In this document: piece after piece, positions 1 to 12,498 of the stretch | How positions within the stretch are numbered: the stretch's first letter is position 1 | Layout: the number at the start of each line of letters is the position of its first letter | Program-made: the position numbers and the translations under genes | Notes under the pieces: model-generated | What the model was told of the DNA's origin: nothing | The model's input: only the letters and a program-made list of their open reading frames with translations | Database searches by the model: none | DNA from: Cliona cf. orientalis | Lineage: Eukaryota; Porifera; Demospongiae; Clionaida; Clionaidae | Direction: 5' to 3' | Assembly (NCBI GenBank): GCA_963930775.1 | Contig: OZ005690.1 | Span: 11,682,411-11,746,410 of the forward strand | DNA: 64,000 nucleotides

Positions 1-106
1 CACCAAAACTATGCCCTACTGTCATGCGCCTTGTAAATTTGCTTCAGGTGAACACTGGGATATCAGCATCTTTACTATGATAATGATTAATTGTAATATT
101 ATTTAG

Positions 107-3100
107 AGCCTACTGACGTTGTTTTAACATCATCACTGAAAGAAGATATGGTTGCTGTTGCTCTACAACCGATTATCTTTACGTGTATCACAAGGAATAC
201 CGGCATTCTGGAATGGAGGAGCCGGGAGTACATTGGAGATGGGAATATTCTACAGCTCTTGTCAATAAACTGTATCGGAAATAATGCAACAAGTGGCAAG
301 AAATTGGCAGTAGCTACGTGCAAAGAAATTACATATGATCATGGAGTTGAAGTTATTGAATCAGAACTTTATCTCGAAGCATTAGTACAATTTCCAATAT
401 CTACAGTGACTTGTACTAATAATGGTCGCGGATCATCAGCATCAATTCAATTTCAAACAATAATTGGTAAGTACATGTACATATTTAGATCAAGCTATAG
501 TGCAAAGTTTAAGTAGTATACTCCTAGATTATATAGGAATGGAATTTGTCATAAGTACATGATATAATTTGTAGCACTTGGTCTGAGAAAAGAGCCACTG
601 CTTATAGTACAGCTGAGTATTGTGTAACAGTGTGTAATCAGCACTAATGAATGCATTGATGGGTACAGTCGTCATTCTGTGTGTGAGTGTGTGTGTGTGT
701 GTGTCTGTTACCACGCTAACTGCTACATACCTGGTTTATTCGATGTAAACAAGGTGCCACTAGGCTTTTTACGGCATTTTCAAAAGTTCTGGCAATATTT
801 GCTGACCACCATGGCCTTCTTCGCATCTTGACGAGCTCTCGATCGATGAAAGAGACAGCGATGGCACGATTAGTAGTGTGTAGCTCTAGCGATAGTTCTT
901 GTAACTTAACTGACTCATCACAGCTAATATACTATTATGTAATTCCATGCAATCAGTATTAGTGCATTCTTGTGATTACTCTCAAAACCAGATACACTAT
1001 ATTGCAGTGTTGCTTGGCTTAGCTTGCAAATTTGCAATAGCTACTGCTATTGTGCCAAGGGTTTTGCACTGTATATAGCGTTTCATTGCTGACAGTATTG
1101 CTGATTTAGCTTGCAACTTCACAACATGCCTAGGATTTATAATAATATAAATTTAATTTTGACATAAAAAACGGCAAGTAATGCAAATTATTTATACAGC
1201 AGCTTAGACGTTTGTTATGACAAGACATTTTTGCTTTATCACTGTTATTAGAATTAATTTTTAAGAAATATGGGTGCAGGGGCGTGTCCAGCGGGGGGGC
1301 TCAGGGGGCTCGAGCACCCCCCTAAGGTCTGGCACAACAGCCAACTTAGTAGCTGTGTGACAATTATTGTTACTGATAAGCAACAACTGGTAGCTAAGAC
1401 CAACAATAAACTTACTGGACTCGCTCGAAACAGCAGTTTCTCGTCGCTACTAGGCCTAAAACAGCCTTCTTTGTCATCAAGCTGTGTTCAAGAACGCGTT
1501 AATGAGGGGCGTGGCTAAAATTTTTGCGCGCACACTTTGCGCACATTTGGCACAGCACCTACCTTCCTCAAATCCTGGACACGTCGACGACAATCTTCGG
1601 TACATGCTCAAGAAAAAGATACCGATAAATGAAGGATCGAGAGCCTTCATGATGCGTAGAAAGTCGAATGCCCAGCAAAGTGAGCCTCAGCGCTAGCTGA
1701 TTTGAACATAATATAATATGCAAACTCTAATTGATTTTCCACGTGACTGGCACTTAGTGCATAAGTACACAGAAATGGGATGCATTAATTTAATGGATAA
1801 TGCATTTCATAGGAATCATCCTTTTACTCTCTGATGGACTGCGATAAAAATATCATCGTACAGGCCTATATATAGCTGTTTTTTTACTTGCACCATGACA
1901 GTAATTTATTCACTTCGATTGAGTTTGTTTTTTAAATATTGTACACCAACTTTTCTTGAGTGCTATATACAAACTAGCACATGCACAACCACATTTTAGG
2001 CTTGTGTATACTCATAGAACCAGAGGAGAAATGCATGTAAGATGTCCCAGGTACTTATTTATTTTTTTTGCACACCTGGCATGTAAAATAATCTGTTAAG
2101 AAAATTATTGCCTTTGAAACGTGACTATATAATTAAAATTTATGAAGATTGAATTTCAAGTGGAACTTAAAATTTAATTTCTTGGTATGCACGAAATTAT
2201 ATTATCACTACACTAAGCTTGTATGTAAATTTCTGTACGAAAGGACCTTTTGAAATTTTTCTTGTGATAGTTTGCGTATTCAGGCCAGCTAAGAATAAAG
2301 AATTGAGTGAAGATTCATGATTATGTGTTGTAGTTACATATAATTTTATACCCTTAAATTAATGTGTATTAATTGACATGATTATTGCATATGTACTATT
2401 TGTATGCATACATATGCATGTGTGTCTAGAACAACCTCAAACAACAAGGAAACCTGAGGCAGAATCAACAACAATGAAACTGGGTGAAACTACTACTTCC
2501 TATACTCATCCAAGTGATAATGTTGCTAATAAAAACAGTAAGTTGTGGTGATCAGATTATTGTAGGCTGATATTAATAGTGGTAATAATAATATTGTATA
2601 GATTCAGTTTTGGTATTACACAAAAACTAGAGCTCTGTAGAGCACATACCCCGTGCGCCCTGTAGCCACTGTAGCGTAGTATTGCAACACTCAGGGGCAT
2701 AGCTGTTTCATGACTTGACGACCCTTTCCAAAACTGAGCTTGAGCATGCACAGTCACTCCGCATACTACCGTATAGCCGGAAAATTTGGCGGGGAATTAA
2801 ATTTGGCGGTTTGGCGGTCTATTATTACAACCGCCAAATTAAAATCCGCCAAAATTTCCTACTCGCATATGTACATATGGCGATCCCGTACCGAACCGCC
2901 AAATTTAAATCCGCCAATATTCTTTCAACAGCGATTTTGGGCTCAACCGCCAAATTTAACATTTCCGGCTATACGGTATTATGCTAAAAGAGTGGGTGTG
3001 GTCGATAAACCACAGGCATGCATGCTGAACAGAAAATGCACAATTTGTAGTACTTAGTCTAGTATATAAGCCTTTTTGAGAAATTCGAAGCGCGTACAAA

Positions 3101-4962
3101 CCAGTTTTTCATCGATATCTACCGATTGGTTGTGTTTATAGCACGCACAGATGCCTAGAACTCGAGATCTGGCAATTATTGTGCCGACAACGACGATAAC
3201 GACAACGACGACAATAATGACAGACAGACAAACCGATTGCTTTACCCCTTGTGCAGGCGCGCAAGGGGTAATGAACGTTTGCACTGTACTATAGTGAAGC
3301 TGATACCAACAAGCAGAGGAACACGCATATTGCTGCTACATGTACATGTAGCTATGTCATAGACTGGACAATATACGATGATTATACTCATTGACAACTA
3401 AGCAGTAATGCTAATGTAGTCTTGTTATCCTACATAATACTTTACATATGCAGCTTGTACTATTTACAACCCACTAATAAATTCCATTTGTGTACTGCCC
3501 TGCTATATACCGTATTTCTTCTAAAAATTCGGCATGAAAATAATAATATTGCTTTAGCTTCGCCGAATTTTTAGAGGTTAATATCTCAACATTCTGTCTG
3601 TGTGCGCATTCCATTCCCGTTTATAGCATATACGCATGACGATCTTTGCCGAAAAATTAGAGACTATATTCAATCATTCGGTAGAGGGTGCCGAATAATT
3701 AGAAGGGCCGAATTTTTAGAAGAAATACGGTAACCTCAGCCAGCTGCTATATACAATTGCATTTACATGATCAAAAGATACTCGGTACAGCCTTGCACAG
3801 CTGTTCCCAGTCTAAACGCACTCAGCCACCAACCGTTAGTTTTTAGAATTATTATTGACAATGTACATATAGAACAATGCAATATGGTTTCATTATAATT
3901 GACTTCTGTTTAAAATTATGTAGATATTTCTGTTATGATCATCGTAACAGTTATAATCGTGATGGTGATCATGATCACAGGAGTGATCACAGGAGTGATT
4001 GCACTCAGGCAGTACTTAATACTTAATCGCAAACTTAAACCTGAAGGTATTGATTATAATAATAATTGTGTTATGATAATAATTATATATTACTATTAAA
4101 TGCATGAAACATACACTGTTGAGAATTAACTCTATACATGGCGTGAGGTTGGGCACATATATACGTAGGCTCAAATTTGCAATTTAAGGTTAGCTATTGC
4201 CTTAAATGTAATACAATGCTCATATTTCTGTACCCAGTGTTCCCCCCAGCATACCTGAATCAGGGTGGGCCACCCAGTTTGACTTTGGGCTAATATCAAA
4301 GAAATGGGTGAAGTTTAAAGCCATAACTTAATAGCCCTAGTATGAATATCATTAAGACCCCATTTGGATTCTGTTCTGGGGGGATCCCTGTGTACCACAA
4401 CACTAAGTGCGTTTTATGTAGCTATAATATTGCCTGCTCAGCAAACCTCGTGCAGACAAAACTTAGGTCCCAAGCCTTGAATATCAGGGATAGTAGGTTG
4501 TGTACGTTTCCGTGATGTTCTTTTGCAAGAAATTAATTAATGTAGCATGTTCTAACTGGTGTATGAACAAATGTGTAAATTGCTGCTATGCATTACTGTC
4601 TGAATATAGTAATAATACAATAATAATATATAATAATCGCTGTTGAATAGAGATCTCAGTTTGATCATGCAATCATCTATTGAGACTGACAAAATTAATG
4701 TATCTGATTAGATCACAATATGGAGGAAATTCAAAACCATGGTATACAAGAGAAGAAAAGAAGTGCAAATGTAAGTTATATACAAGTTAACTAGTGCATA
4801 TTTTATATTAATTGTAGGATTCCTAATACTATAGTGATCACATGCTTTAGCTTAGCATAATATACACGTTAGCGATTTGTTATGTATTGTGATCTGTAAT
4901 GGATATCGTTTCAGAACTCGACATCAACAACAGAATCACTGGATATAGAAGCAGATGGGTAA
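107..4962 (+). CDS. Gene A: Ig-domain transmembrane receptor, 5' part outside window
   Basis: Five exons can be joined with GT/AG borders: 107-466 (Ig-like domain), 2430-2537 (Thr/Ser/Glu-rich stalk), 3924-4046 (membrane segment), 4712-4770 and 4915-4962 (short charged tail ending in TAA). The first three are symmetric 1-1 exons. The Ig exon shows the Cys...Trp...Cys pattern (FTC, LEWRSREYIG, STVTC) and matches the three Ig exons of gene C, including the WxSxxYIG motif. The TM exon gives about 25 Ile/Val/Met residues followed by RQYLILNRKLK, a basic stop-transfer. The tail (HNMEEIQNHG...SLDIEADG) has no tyrosine, unlike genes B, D and F. A possible upstream exon ends at 47 (tcag|gtgaac, phase 1), but too little is visible to identify it. 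Signal peptide and any further Ig domains must lie before base 1. Function is inferred as a cell-surface recognition protein; the ligand is unknown. Confidence 0.72.
467..2429 (+). other. Long intron of gene A
   Basis: AT-rich intron of about 2 kb between the Ig exon and the stalk exon. It holds a TG microsatellite (about 679-704) and a GC-rich patch at 1275-1330 with runs of G and C. Short open frames at 1270-1696 have no recognisable product. No second Ig exon of the A/C type was found in it. Confidence 0.5.
679..704. repeat. TG microsatellite
   Basis: An imperfect run of TG dinucleotides interrupted by one GAG, inside the first visible intron of gene A. Confidence 0.8.
2626..3275 (+). repeat. 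Dispersed repeat R1, copy 1, hairpin 3' end, interrupted by a MITE
   Basis: The left end carries TAGAGCTCTGTAGAGCACA and the right end a hairpin, TTACCCCTTGTGCAGG with CGCAAGGGGTAA. The same two ends recur at about 32780-33250; the right-end motif alone recurs at about 14850-14890, and a weaker trace is seen at about 9835. Copy 1 is interrupted by the 212-bp MITE at 2767-2978, so R1 is the older insertion. No coding capacity is seen. The 3' hairpin recalls Helitron-type ends, but no CTRR terminus follows it, so the class is open. Confidence 0.5.
2767..2978. mobile_element. MITE family M2, copy 1
   Basis: 212 bp bounded by inverted ends TACCGTATAGCCGGAAA and TTTCCGGCTATACGGTA. The interior contains several smaller inverted pairs built on TTTGGCGG/CCGCCAAA, so the whole element can fold on itself. 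The ends carry TA, compatible with a TA target duplication. A second copy lies at 34012-34224 inside an intron of gene F. Confidence 0.85.
3508..3735. mobile_element. MITE family M1, copy 1
   Basis: 228 bp with inverted ends of about 26 bp (TACCGTATTTCTTCTAAAAA...). The internal sequence matches copies at 8866-9089 and 9602-9832 nearly throughout. It has no open frame, so it is a non-autonomous DNA transposon. It lies in the gene A intron before the TM exon. The end shares TACCGTAT with family M2, which may mean the same transposase class. Confidence 0.88.
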
Positions 4963-7900
4963 TTGGCAGTGAATGAAGTAAGTGGCACATATAAAAATTA
5001 TACACTATTGGGTCAACTAACAGCCAGGGTGTGTTCAAAATATATAATAAAGGGCTGAGAACCATAATGCATGGGCTAACCCACAATGTGACTTAATTAG
5101 CCCACCCCTCCTGACGAATCCTGAAACTATAGTGGCAGCTTGGTGGAGTACAATGTGTACTCTTTGGACAATTCTCCACTTTTGGCTTAGCCTAGTGTTT
5201 AGTTGTGCTGATATTCGAAAATAAACTGCCTCCCCAGTCTAACCTTAGTTATAATAATAATATTGTATGCATGCATGTATATTAAGCCACTCCAAATGAG
5301 AACGTAGTTTCCCGTCCACCGCCCGCCTCTCTCTGATGCTACTGCTTCGTTTGACCATTATGTCCATTATTTATGGTTGTAGCTAGCTAGGAGCAGTACT
5401 GCTTCATGAATTTGAAGCTAGCAACCCACGGTGATGTGTGTATACTTACCTTGCTTTCATATGCTAATAATGCCCCTTCTTGTCAAGGTGCTGCTATCAG
5501 TGTGCACTAGCTAGCGATAGTGCTGACTAGGGCTTAGCTAGCTCTCCTTGTATGCACGTGCACAGTTGTGGGATAAAGAATTTTAATTATATTCATTGTG
5601 CTCATAATGATATTCGTAATAATGGTTAATGGTAATGGGCGCCTGCCTGCATGTAAAATGCAGGAATCCAGGACGGGAAACGGTATTCCCATTTGGAGTG
5701 GCCTTACATATACATGTAAACATCCAACCCCATAATATTTTGTTGGTTTGCATTGTTACATTCAAATTCCCAGCTATTTTTTATCTGCAGTGTGGTAAGG
5801 AATATTCCGTGTAGTGGCTACGGTTAATATGCTATGACTATAGCATATTAACCATAGTCATAGCATAATATTAACCGTAACCAGAAAATAGATAGTCAAA
5901 GTTCACTAATGTATGCCCTTCAACGTCCATTTGTCAAGAATCTCATCTTATCATAACTCAGATCTTCTTTTAATCTCACTCGTTCGAGTGAAAGTGAGAG
6001 TAGCAGATAATTATCTATAGAGTACGTACTATACTCTTGCTACCATGAACTTAGTAATTACGTAATTACCTCCTAAATGCAACTAAAACACCTGCTTGCA
6101 TAGTAAAAAAAAAAGTTCAATATCCACCTGACAATGGTGCCGTATTGCTTCTATAATGTTCATTGTGCATGAATATGTGGCATGGGTGTCGTTTAGGGCA
6201 GGGACAAAATTTTTGCTCACACTTCACACGTGATTGGTATATTATATCCCTACTGGAAACCCTGGATCCACCACTAAACTATAGTTATGCATTTATCAAT
6301 CCAGATAGTATAATCATGTGTCCGTAAATAATAATATATATTATACATGTATTTGCAGGCTGAACTCTGACAATCGTGCATAAAAGCTATTCATTTTGTA
6401 TTCTTAGCTGATTATGATTGTACACCCTTATGTGATTTTTATAGTAGTCGATATGTTAGTCATCCAGATCTGCTGTCGAGAGTTTGTAACCTATAAGACT
6501 GTAAGACTTCTCGTTCAAAATATTGTCATGAAGAATTGGTGTTACATATAGAGATTTTGTTGGAAGTATTGTGCATTAATTACAAGGTAAATTTTCAAGG
6601 AATTAGTATAATTAATGCCAGAAAACACTTGACAATGTATTTTCAATAGGAGACACAGGCTATGAACTCCCAGGCACTGATTACTAACTTCTCAATTTCT
6701 CTCATACACTGCCATGGTTCAGTAATAAGTACCTTGCAATTGGAAGGTGTTATAGACATAGTACATGGGCTTGGGAAAAGTACTTGTGTACAGCCATGAT
6801 AAAATCACAGATACTCATATGCAGCTGTTTGTTGGCAGGGGGGTGCTTGAGTCACAGATTGATAAATCACTGTATCTGTGGACCTCAGTCAAGTATACAC
6901 ATAATCATATTATATACATAATTAGCCAGAATTGCCCAGCTGGCTGTGGTTTGGTGGTTGTTACAGCACATGCATTTGACTTATAATTAGGTTTACTATC
7001 TGTACACATACTGTTGGGAGTTGAAAGTTCATAAACTGATAATTGTTATGCACAAGAGTGGTGAAAAGCTCCACCTCTGGTCTTATTAAATTTAAATTTG
7101 TTCATCCCCATTCCAGAAGAGTTTGGTTACATTAATTTTTATGGGTTTCTCGGCTCAACTGGTGGTCAAGGTCAGTTATTGTGGGAGTAGTAGGGAGGAT
7201 AACCATATCCCAATATAAGGCCACACAGAATATATGTTATAGTTAATACACCCCTACTAGTGCTGTATGGAATATAATGCACGAGTGCAGTAACCATGTG
7301 GTGTCTGAGCCTGACCACTGGGCCAGGTACCTATAGTAGTCAGCTGTACCACAGGGCAATATCCAGTATACTGCCCTGGCGGTAGCTTTGATCTACGTCA
7401 TAGGTGGGATACAATGTTTGTTTGAACTACATCTTACAGTCAGTCGGGTTAGTTCAAACAAACAATGTCATTTAATTCTGGGTGGCCTGATGTTAATATG
7501 AGACATGAGGAGATTCAGATACACTATCATAGAGTGAAGCCATTTCAATTTTATATGTGTTCGGATTTGAAAGTGGGTAGTACCAGCTGATTGATTAACC
7601 CTATACGAGTCCATAATGATTGTAGTGACTGTCCGGGTGTCAATTAACAGCTACTTGAATTATTATTGTGTGCCCTAAATTCTCAAGATTATGATAATTA
7701 TGCCAGTTGATGCCTATAATGCTAGCATAACTCTCAAATGCTTCCACACACCTATTATGCTCAAAATTATGCCGGCATAGTTTACCTATAGCTACACCTA
7801 CCCACCACTCCAATGATCTACGTATATACCCCTTTTCCGCATAAAAATTAATGACTATAATTATTGAAACCTTGTATTTATCAATCAATGTACTAACCTA

Positions 7901-8865
7901 TTATGTGAATCACTATAATTCTAATATTGATAGCCATGCAAATGCATGATAGATCAATAACTATTATACTCCATATGTATAGCTAGAATCTGACACCTGG
8001 TCAACAGATCCGCTAATAATAATAGTGAACTCGAGATACTGTCTAACTAGTGTCAGATGGTTGTTTATTGTTATCTTTAAAAGGGATAGAGATCTGATAC
8101 ATTATATAATATTATTATATATTATTATAGTGTACTGTGGTGGATTTTCTGCATAGAGACCAGCAGGGTGTTTCCTCTCCAATTGCAAGAGGCATCTAGA
8201 TCTGTTTCCCCCCCCTCCCCCACCCAAGTTTATAGAATATTAATTAAAATTCATGAAAATGTTGCTTAGATGGATTTTTGGGAACACTAGTATCAACTTT
8301 AGCTTCGAATATTATTCCTGCACTTTGCTTTCCGCACCCGCCCCCTTGAGCCGCCAAGCTGACCCATTAGTCCAGCAAAACCTTCCCTGTTCCCCCCCCC
8401 TCCCTAAATTTTCGGGCCAGATAAAACCCTGGTGCTGCCAATTTGATCCTATAATATTACATTATATAATTATATGAGTTGCAGCAGGAGTATACATTAC
8501 TAATTTTAATGTACTTCTGTCTGCGGTAATAATTAAGATATTTCCCTTCCATCTTGTATCACGTAATTTAATATTACTATAGAGTATTAATTTTTGTTAA
8601 GGCAGTGCATATTTGCAGCTATACACCATGAGTCGTGACGGTGCATAATAATAGGGAATTTAAATCAGTATTTAAGTCTAATGTAATAAATAAGTTCTTA
8701 TTTCTTAATTATTATTATTACCTTCTATTAATCTTGTTATATAGCTAGTGGGTACATACTCGTATTAGCTTTTGCTATTTTATGTATCCATGCATATCAT
8801 CATGCAAAATTACAAAAAAAAGAAAAGAAAAGAATTGAATTTGCAGATAAAAGATGATTTATGTA
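4963..8865. other. Intergenic, no gene seen
   Basis: About 3.9 kb of AT-rich DNA after gene A. I see only short open frames without recognisable domains, one foldback at 5814-5882, a stem of 13-14 bp at about 7410-7466 (TTTGTTTGAACTA and its complement), and pyrimidine-rich patches at 8200-8220 and 8390-8405. Confidence 0.5.
5814..5882. repeat. Short foldback (palindrome)
   Basis: GGTTAATATGCTATGAC followed by its complement, twice overlapping, bounded by GGCTACGG and CCGTAACC-like ends. It would form a near-perfect hairpin of about 30 bp. It could be a minimal MITE or a double MITE end. Confidence 0.6.
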
Positions 8866-9089
8866 TACCATATTTCTTCTAAAAATTCGGCATGAAAATA
8901 ATAATATTGCTTTAGCTTTGCTGAATTTTTAGAGGTTAATATTCAACATTCTGTCTTCGTGTGCATTCCATTCCCGTTTATAGCGTATACGCATGACAAC
9001 CTTTGCCGAAAAATTAGAGACTATATTCAATCATTCGATAAAAGGTGCTGAATAATTAGAAAGGCCGAATTTTTAGAAGAAATACGGTA
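8866..9089. mobile_element. MITE family M1, copy 2
   Basis: 224 bp, same ends and interior as the copy at 3508. The left end reads TACCATATTTC (one base change in the terminal repeat) and the right end is intact. It lies in intergenic DNA between genes A and B. Confidence 0.88.
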
Positions 9090-9601
9090 TTATAATTATA
9101 AAGTAATAATTAAACAATGGCTGCATGTACATGTAGTGTTATCTGGATCAATGATAACAATAATACTACTCTAAGATAAGAGCACTTGATTAAGTTATTG
9201 TTACATCATCACTATCCAAGTTGTATTGGGATGATCCCTTTCAGGCTGAGCCAAATGACTAAGTGTTAATTGGTGTACATTCACTTGGCTAATTGTTATA
9301 ATGATATTATAATTCATAATTCTGATAGCTTTTTCCTGCATATACTCATTATGGTCTATACAATGCATATTCCTAATTAGGTTGTGCAATAATAATAGAA
9401 TACTATTATCAATACTACAAATAATGAGTAATTCAATATTGCACAGCCTTCTAAATAGAGCACATACTGTGCTCGTGAGCCTTGCCAAATAATTCAGGTC
9501 ATAATGAAGGCTGTTTCAATGATTTCAATGGATTTGTTGTGTTTAATTACGAGTCATTCATATCTCGAAAATAATATGATTATTATGCTGACAAACAGAC
9601 A

Positions 9602-9832
9602 TACCGTATTTCTTCTAAAAATTCGGCATGAAAATAATAATAAAAATTATTGCTTTAGCTTTGCCAAATTTTTAGAGGTTAATATTCAACATTCTGTCTG
9701 CGTGCGCATTCTATTCCCGTTTATAGCATAACATGCGTGACGACCTTTGCCGAAAATTAGAGACTATTTTCAATCATTCGGTAAAGGGTGCCGAATAATT
9801 AGAAGGGCCAAATTTTTAGAAGAAATACGGTA
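9602..9832. mobile_element. MITE family M1, copy 3
   Basis: 231 bp, same family, in the same orientation and only about 510 bp from copy 2. It has a short internal AT insertion. Both ends are intact. Confidence 0.88.
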
Positions 9833-12498
9833 ACCGATTGCTTTCCTCCTAGTGCATGCCATGACACCTATATAATGCGAAAAATAAGCTTAGTGGAAAG
9901 TTCCTTGTTCATGTAGTCACTAGTACTGATTGGAGATAACAAATATTTACTTTTGTGTGGTTATGAAGCATAATATTATTAAGTATGATAATTATGAACA
10001 GCCTCGATGGAGCCTTAATTATATTTCTAGGACTTCAAAAGTGCTAATGTATATTATGACATTTGTAGAGTATATCTGACGTATGTATCCAGTGAATACC
10101 TTGCAAGCTGTGTGCTACTTTCTGACACTACTATGGCCAGTCAAACTTTGGCTTATATAATCTAGCCTGCACAATAACATAACACACAGCATGCTTGCAC
10201 ACAAAATGTATATGCAGCTCTGTGATCATCTATCACTATTGATACTAAGAGTCAGTTTCAAATTCCTCCGACAACCCTATGCGAAAAAGTGTGCATGTAA
10301 CATGCATGTTGCAACAACACTCGTATACCCTGCATGTTACATGAATGTAACATGCATGTTAGTACAAACATGCATGTAATTTCCTGTAACATGCATGTTA
10401 CATGCACACTTTTTCGTATAGGGAAGCTTTACCAAACATGTGCTGTTATTACTACAATGCCGCTACAAGAATATGCCGCTACAAGGATATGGGTTGCAAT
10501 AACAATTACAAAAGCACCAAAACAGTATTTGTTTTTCATCTTAAGCGTGTTTGGTGTTTTTTACTAGAAGATATTGGATACTATAGTATTATAGTACCGT
10601 CATATTATTCCCGGTCTCTGCATGCATGTCATGTACCATGGGATGTAGAGATTCTGAAGCAGATGGTCAATCATTTGTACGTCCAGTTTGTACCCACAGT
10701 GACGAAGTGGGTCTTCAGAAGATCTATATACAACTCATTTTGCATGGTATCCCATGGTTGTAACCTCAAGTTCAGCTGGTGTAATACATGAGCCCTCAAT
10801 ATCATAAATGAATTGAGAGCCATCCTACGTGTGCCAGCCTAACCATAGCTAGCTATATATGCAGAATCATCATGTTTCGTTTACACAGTGATCATACACG
10901 TGGCTGTGTGGTTGCAGGTGTGCTACTAGTACGTATACATAGTGTCTGACTAGAGCTACCCCACCAAGGGCTACCGTGCAGTATTATTCATAGGCTTATG
11001 GCCAGCCACACAGTTTTCAAAAATCATGTACTTGTACAGCATTTATCTGGTATCTACTACATGTTGTGACGCCATCATCACACTGCATAAGTGCAATACT
11101 ATGAAATAATAATATACATATTATGCACTTTCTCTCAGATGACCCCTTTCCCTAGCTACCAATGACCCTGACACATGCAAACGATTATAGTAAACCTTCC
11201 GCCTACACTTATTTATTGACCTATTACATTCATGCCTTTATTGGTCTCAATTTATGCTATGATGATCATCCTAGCTGTTCTCGATTATTAGCAGCTATCA
11301 TACCATATGCATGCTTATAAGCAGCTGCAACTATTTCAGTTTCGTCTTCATTGTATGACATTGTATAGTTTTGTCATTAATCCACTGCCACTGATCCTGA
11401 CAGTAACAGGCACCAATGGAGTGGTACCTAGTACTAAACTAAGTGTTTATGATCTACAATCAGAGAAATATATCATGCAGCTATGCTATTATACATATCC
11501 GTTAGCCTTATGTGTCCATCTGTGCTAGGCGCTATTTCCAGCTAAATTTAAAAGACGGCAGAACATAAAGCTTGAGACACCAGATGAGAGCTGCATGATG
11601 TGATATTATAATATTATATGAATCAATATTATTATTGTGCATGCTTACGTAAGCTAGTAATGCCACTATGAACTTCAACTGAGTTGATTTTCTTTGTATA
11701 CGTAACCATATCAACAAACTTCAAACTTGAGGAAACTTGGGTTAAATCAACTATGATCCCTCACGAAATATTCTCCCGATTAAAAGGCCTTAGGTTCTGC
11801 CAAAACAACAACTGTGTACATAATAATATTATTATACAGTCATGCACGTTTTATCGTTACATACAGTATATTAATAGTCTGGTATTCTTCAGCTATAGTA
11901 CCATTATGAATGATGACATATGTATGCTGCTTATCATTATAAATTTTGATAATGATCGAGAGGCTGATTATTGTGTTAAATGGTATACCAGTAACCCAGC
12001 AACCGATAACACATTTTTGGCAAAGCACACTGCATAATAATATTTAATTTAAATTTTTCCCACCGTATCACTTCAACCACATGCATCCATGCATTGCCTC
12101 ACTAATATTCAAAAGACAGTATAATAATAACTATTATCATCAGCATGACATTAATATAATAATATACTTGTTGCCAACTAAGAACTTCAACATACATTGT
12201 TTAATATCGCACATTTCATTTTCTGAATAAAAATGAGTCCCAAGGCTTATTCTATTCAGTGAGATATCATAATAAGAAATATAAGAAACACAAAACTTAC
12301 AGTGCTATGAAAACAGCATGATGATTTCTCAGGCTTGATCTTTTAGCACGTGCAAGCTCTGAGCATGCTTGCATGCGCGGTGGCTATAAGATAGTTGGGT
12401 AATGATCGTTATCCACGGACTATATAGTACCCCTACGTATTATAATGTGGCACTATGTAACTGTTGCCATTCACTCAAGTCTGATAGTCATAAAGAAC
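9833..12498. other. Intergenic, no gene seen
   Basis: AT-rich stretch upstream of gene B. It contains the foldback at 10275-10423. The open frames at 10334-10791 and 11307-12037 have no domain resemblance, biased composition and no consistent splice context. A promoter for gene B should lie at the right edge, but I cannot point to a specific element. Confidence 0.5.
10275..10423. mobile_element. Small foldback MITE
   Basis: 149 bp with inverted ends of about 34 bp: CCCTATGCGAAAAAGTGTGC on the left and GCACACTTTTTCGTATAGGG on the right. The interior is a run of ATGTAACATGCATG-type palindromes. I see no second copy in the window. Confidence 0.7.

Noticed and set aside
1270..1696. Overlapping open frames in the first gene A intron
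   Set aside because: GC-rich repeat-like composition, no recognisable motif, no splice context joining gene A.
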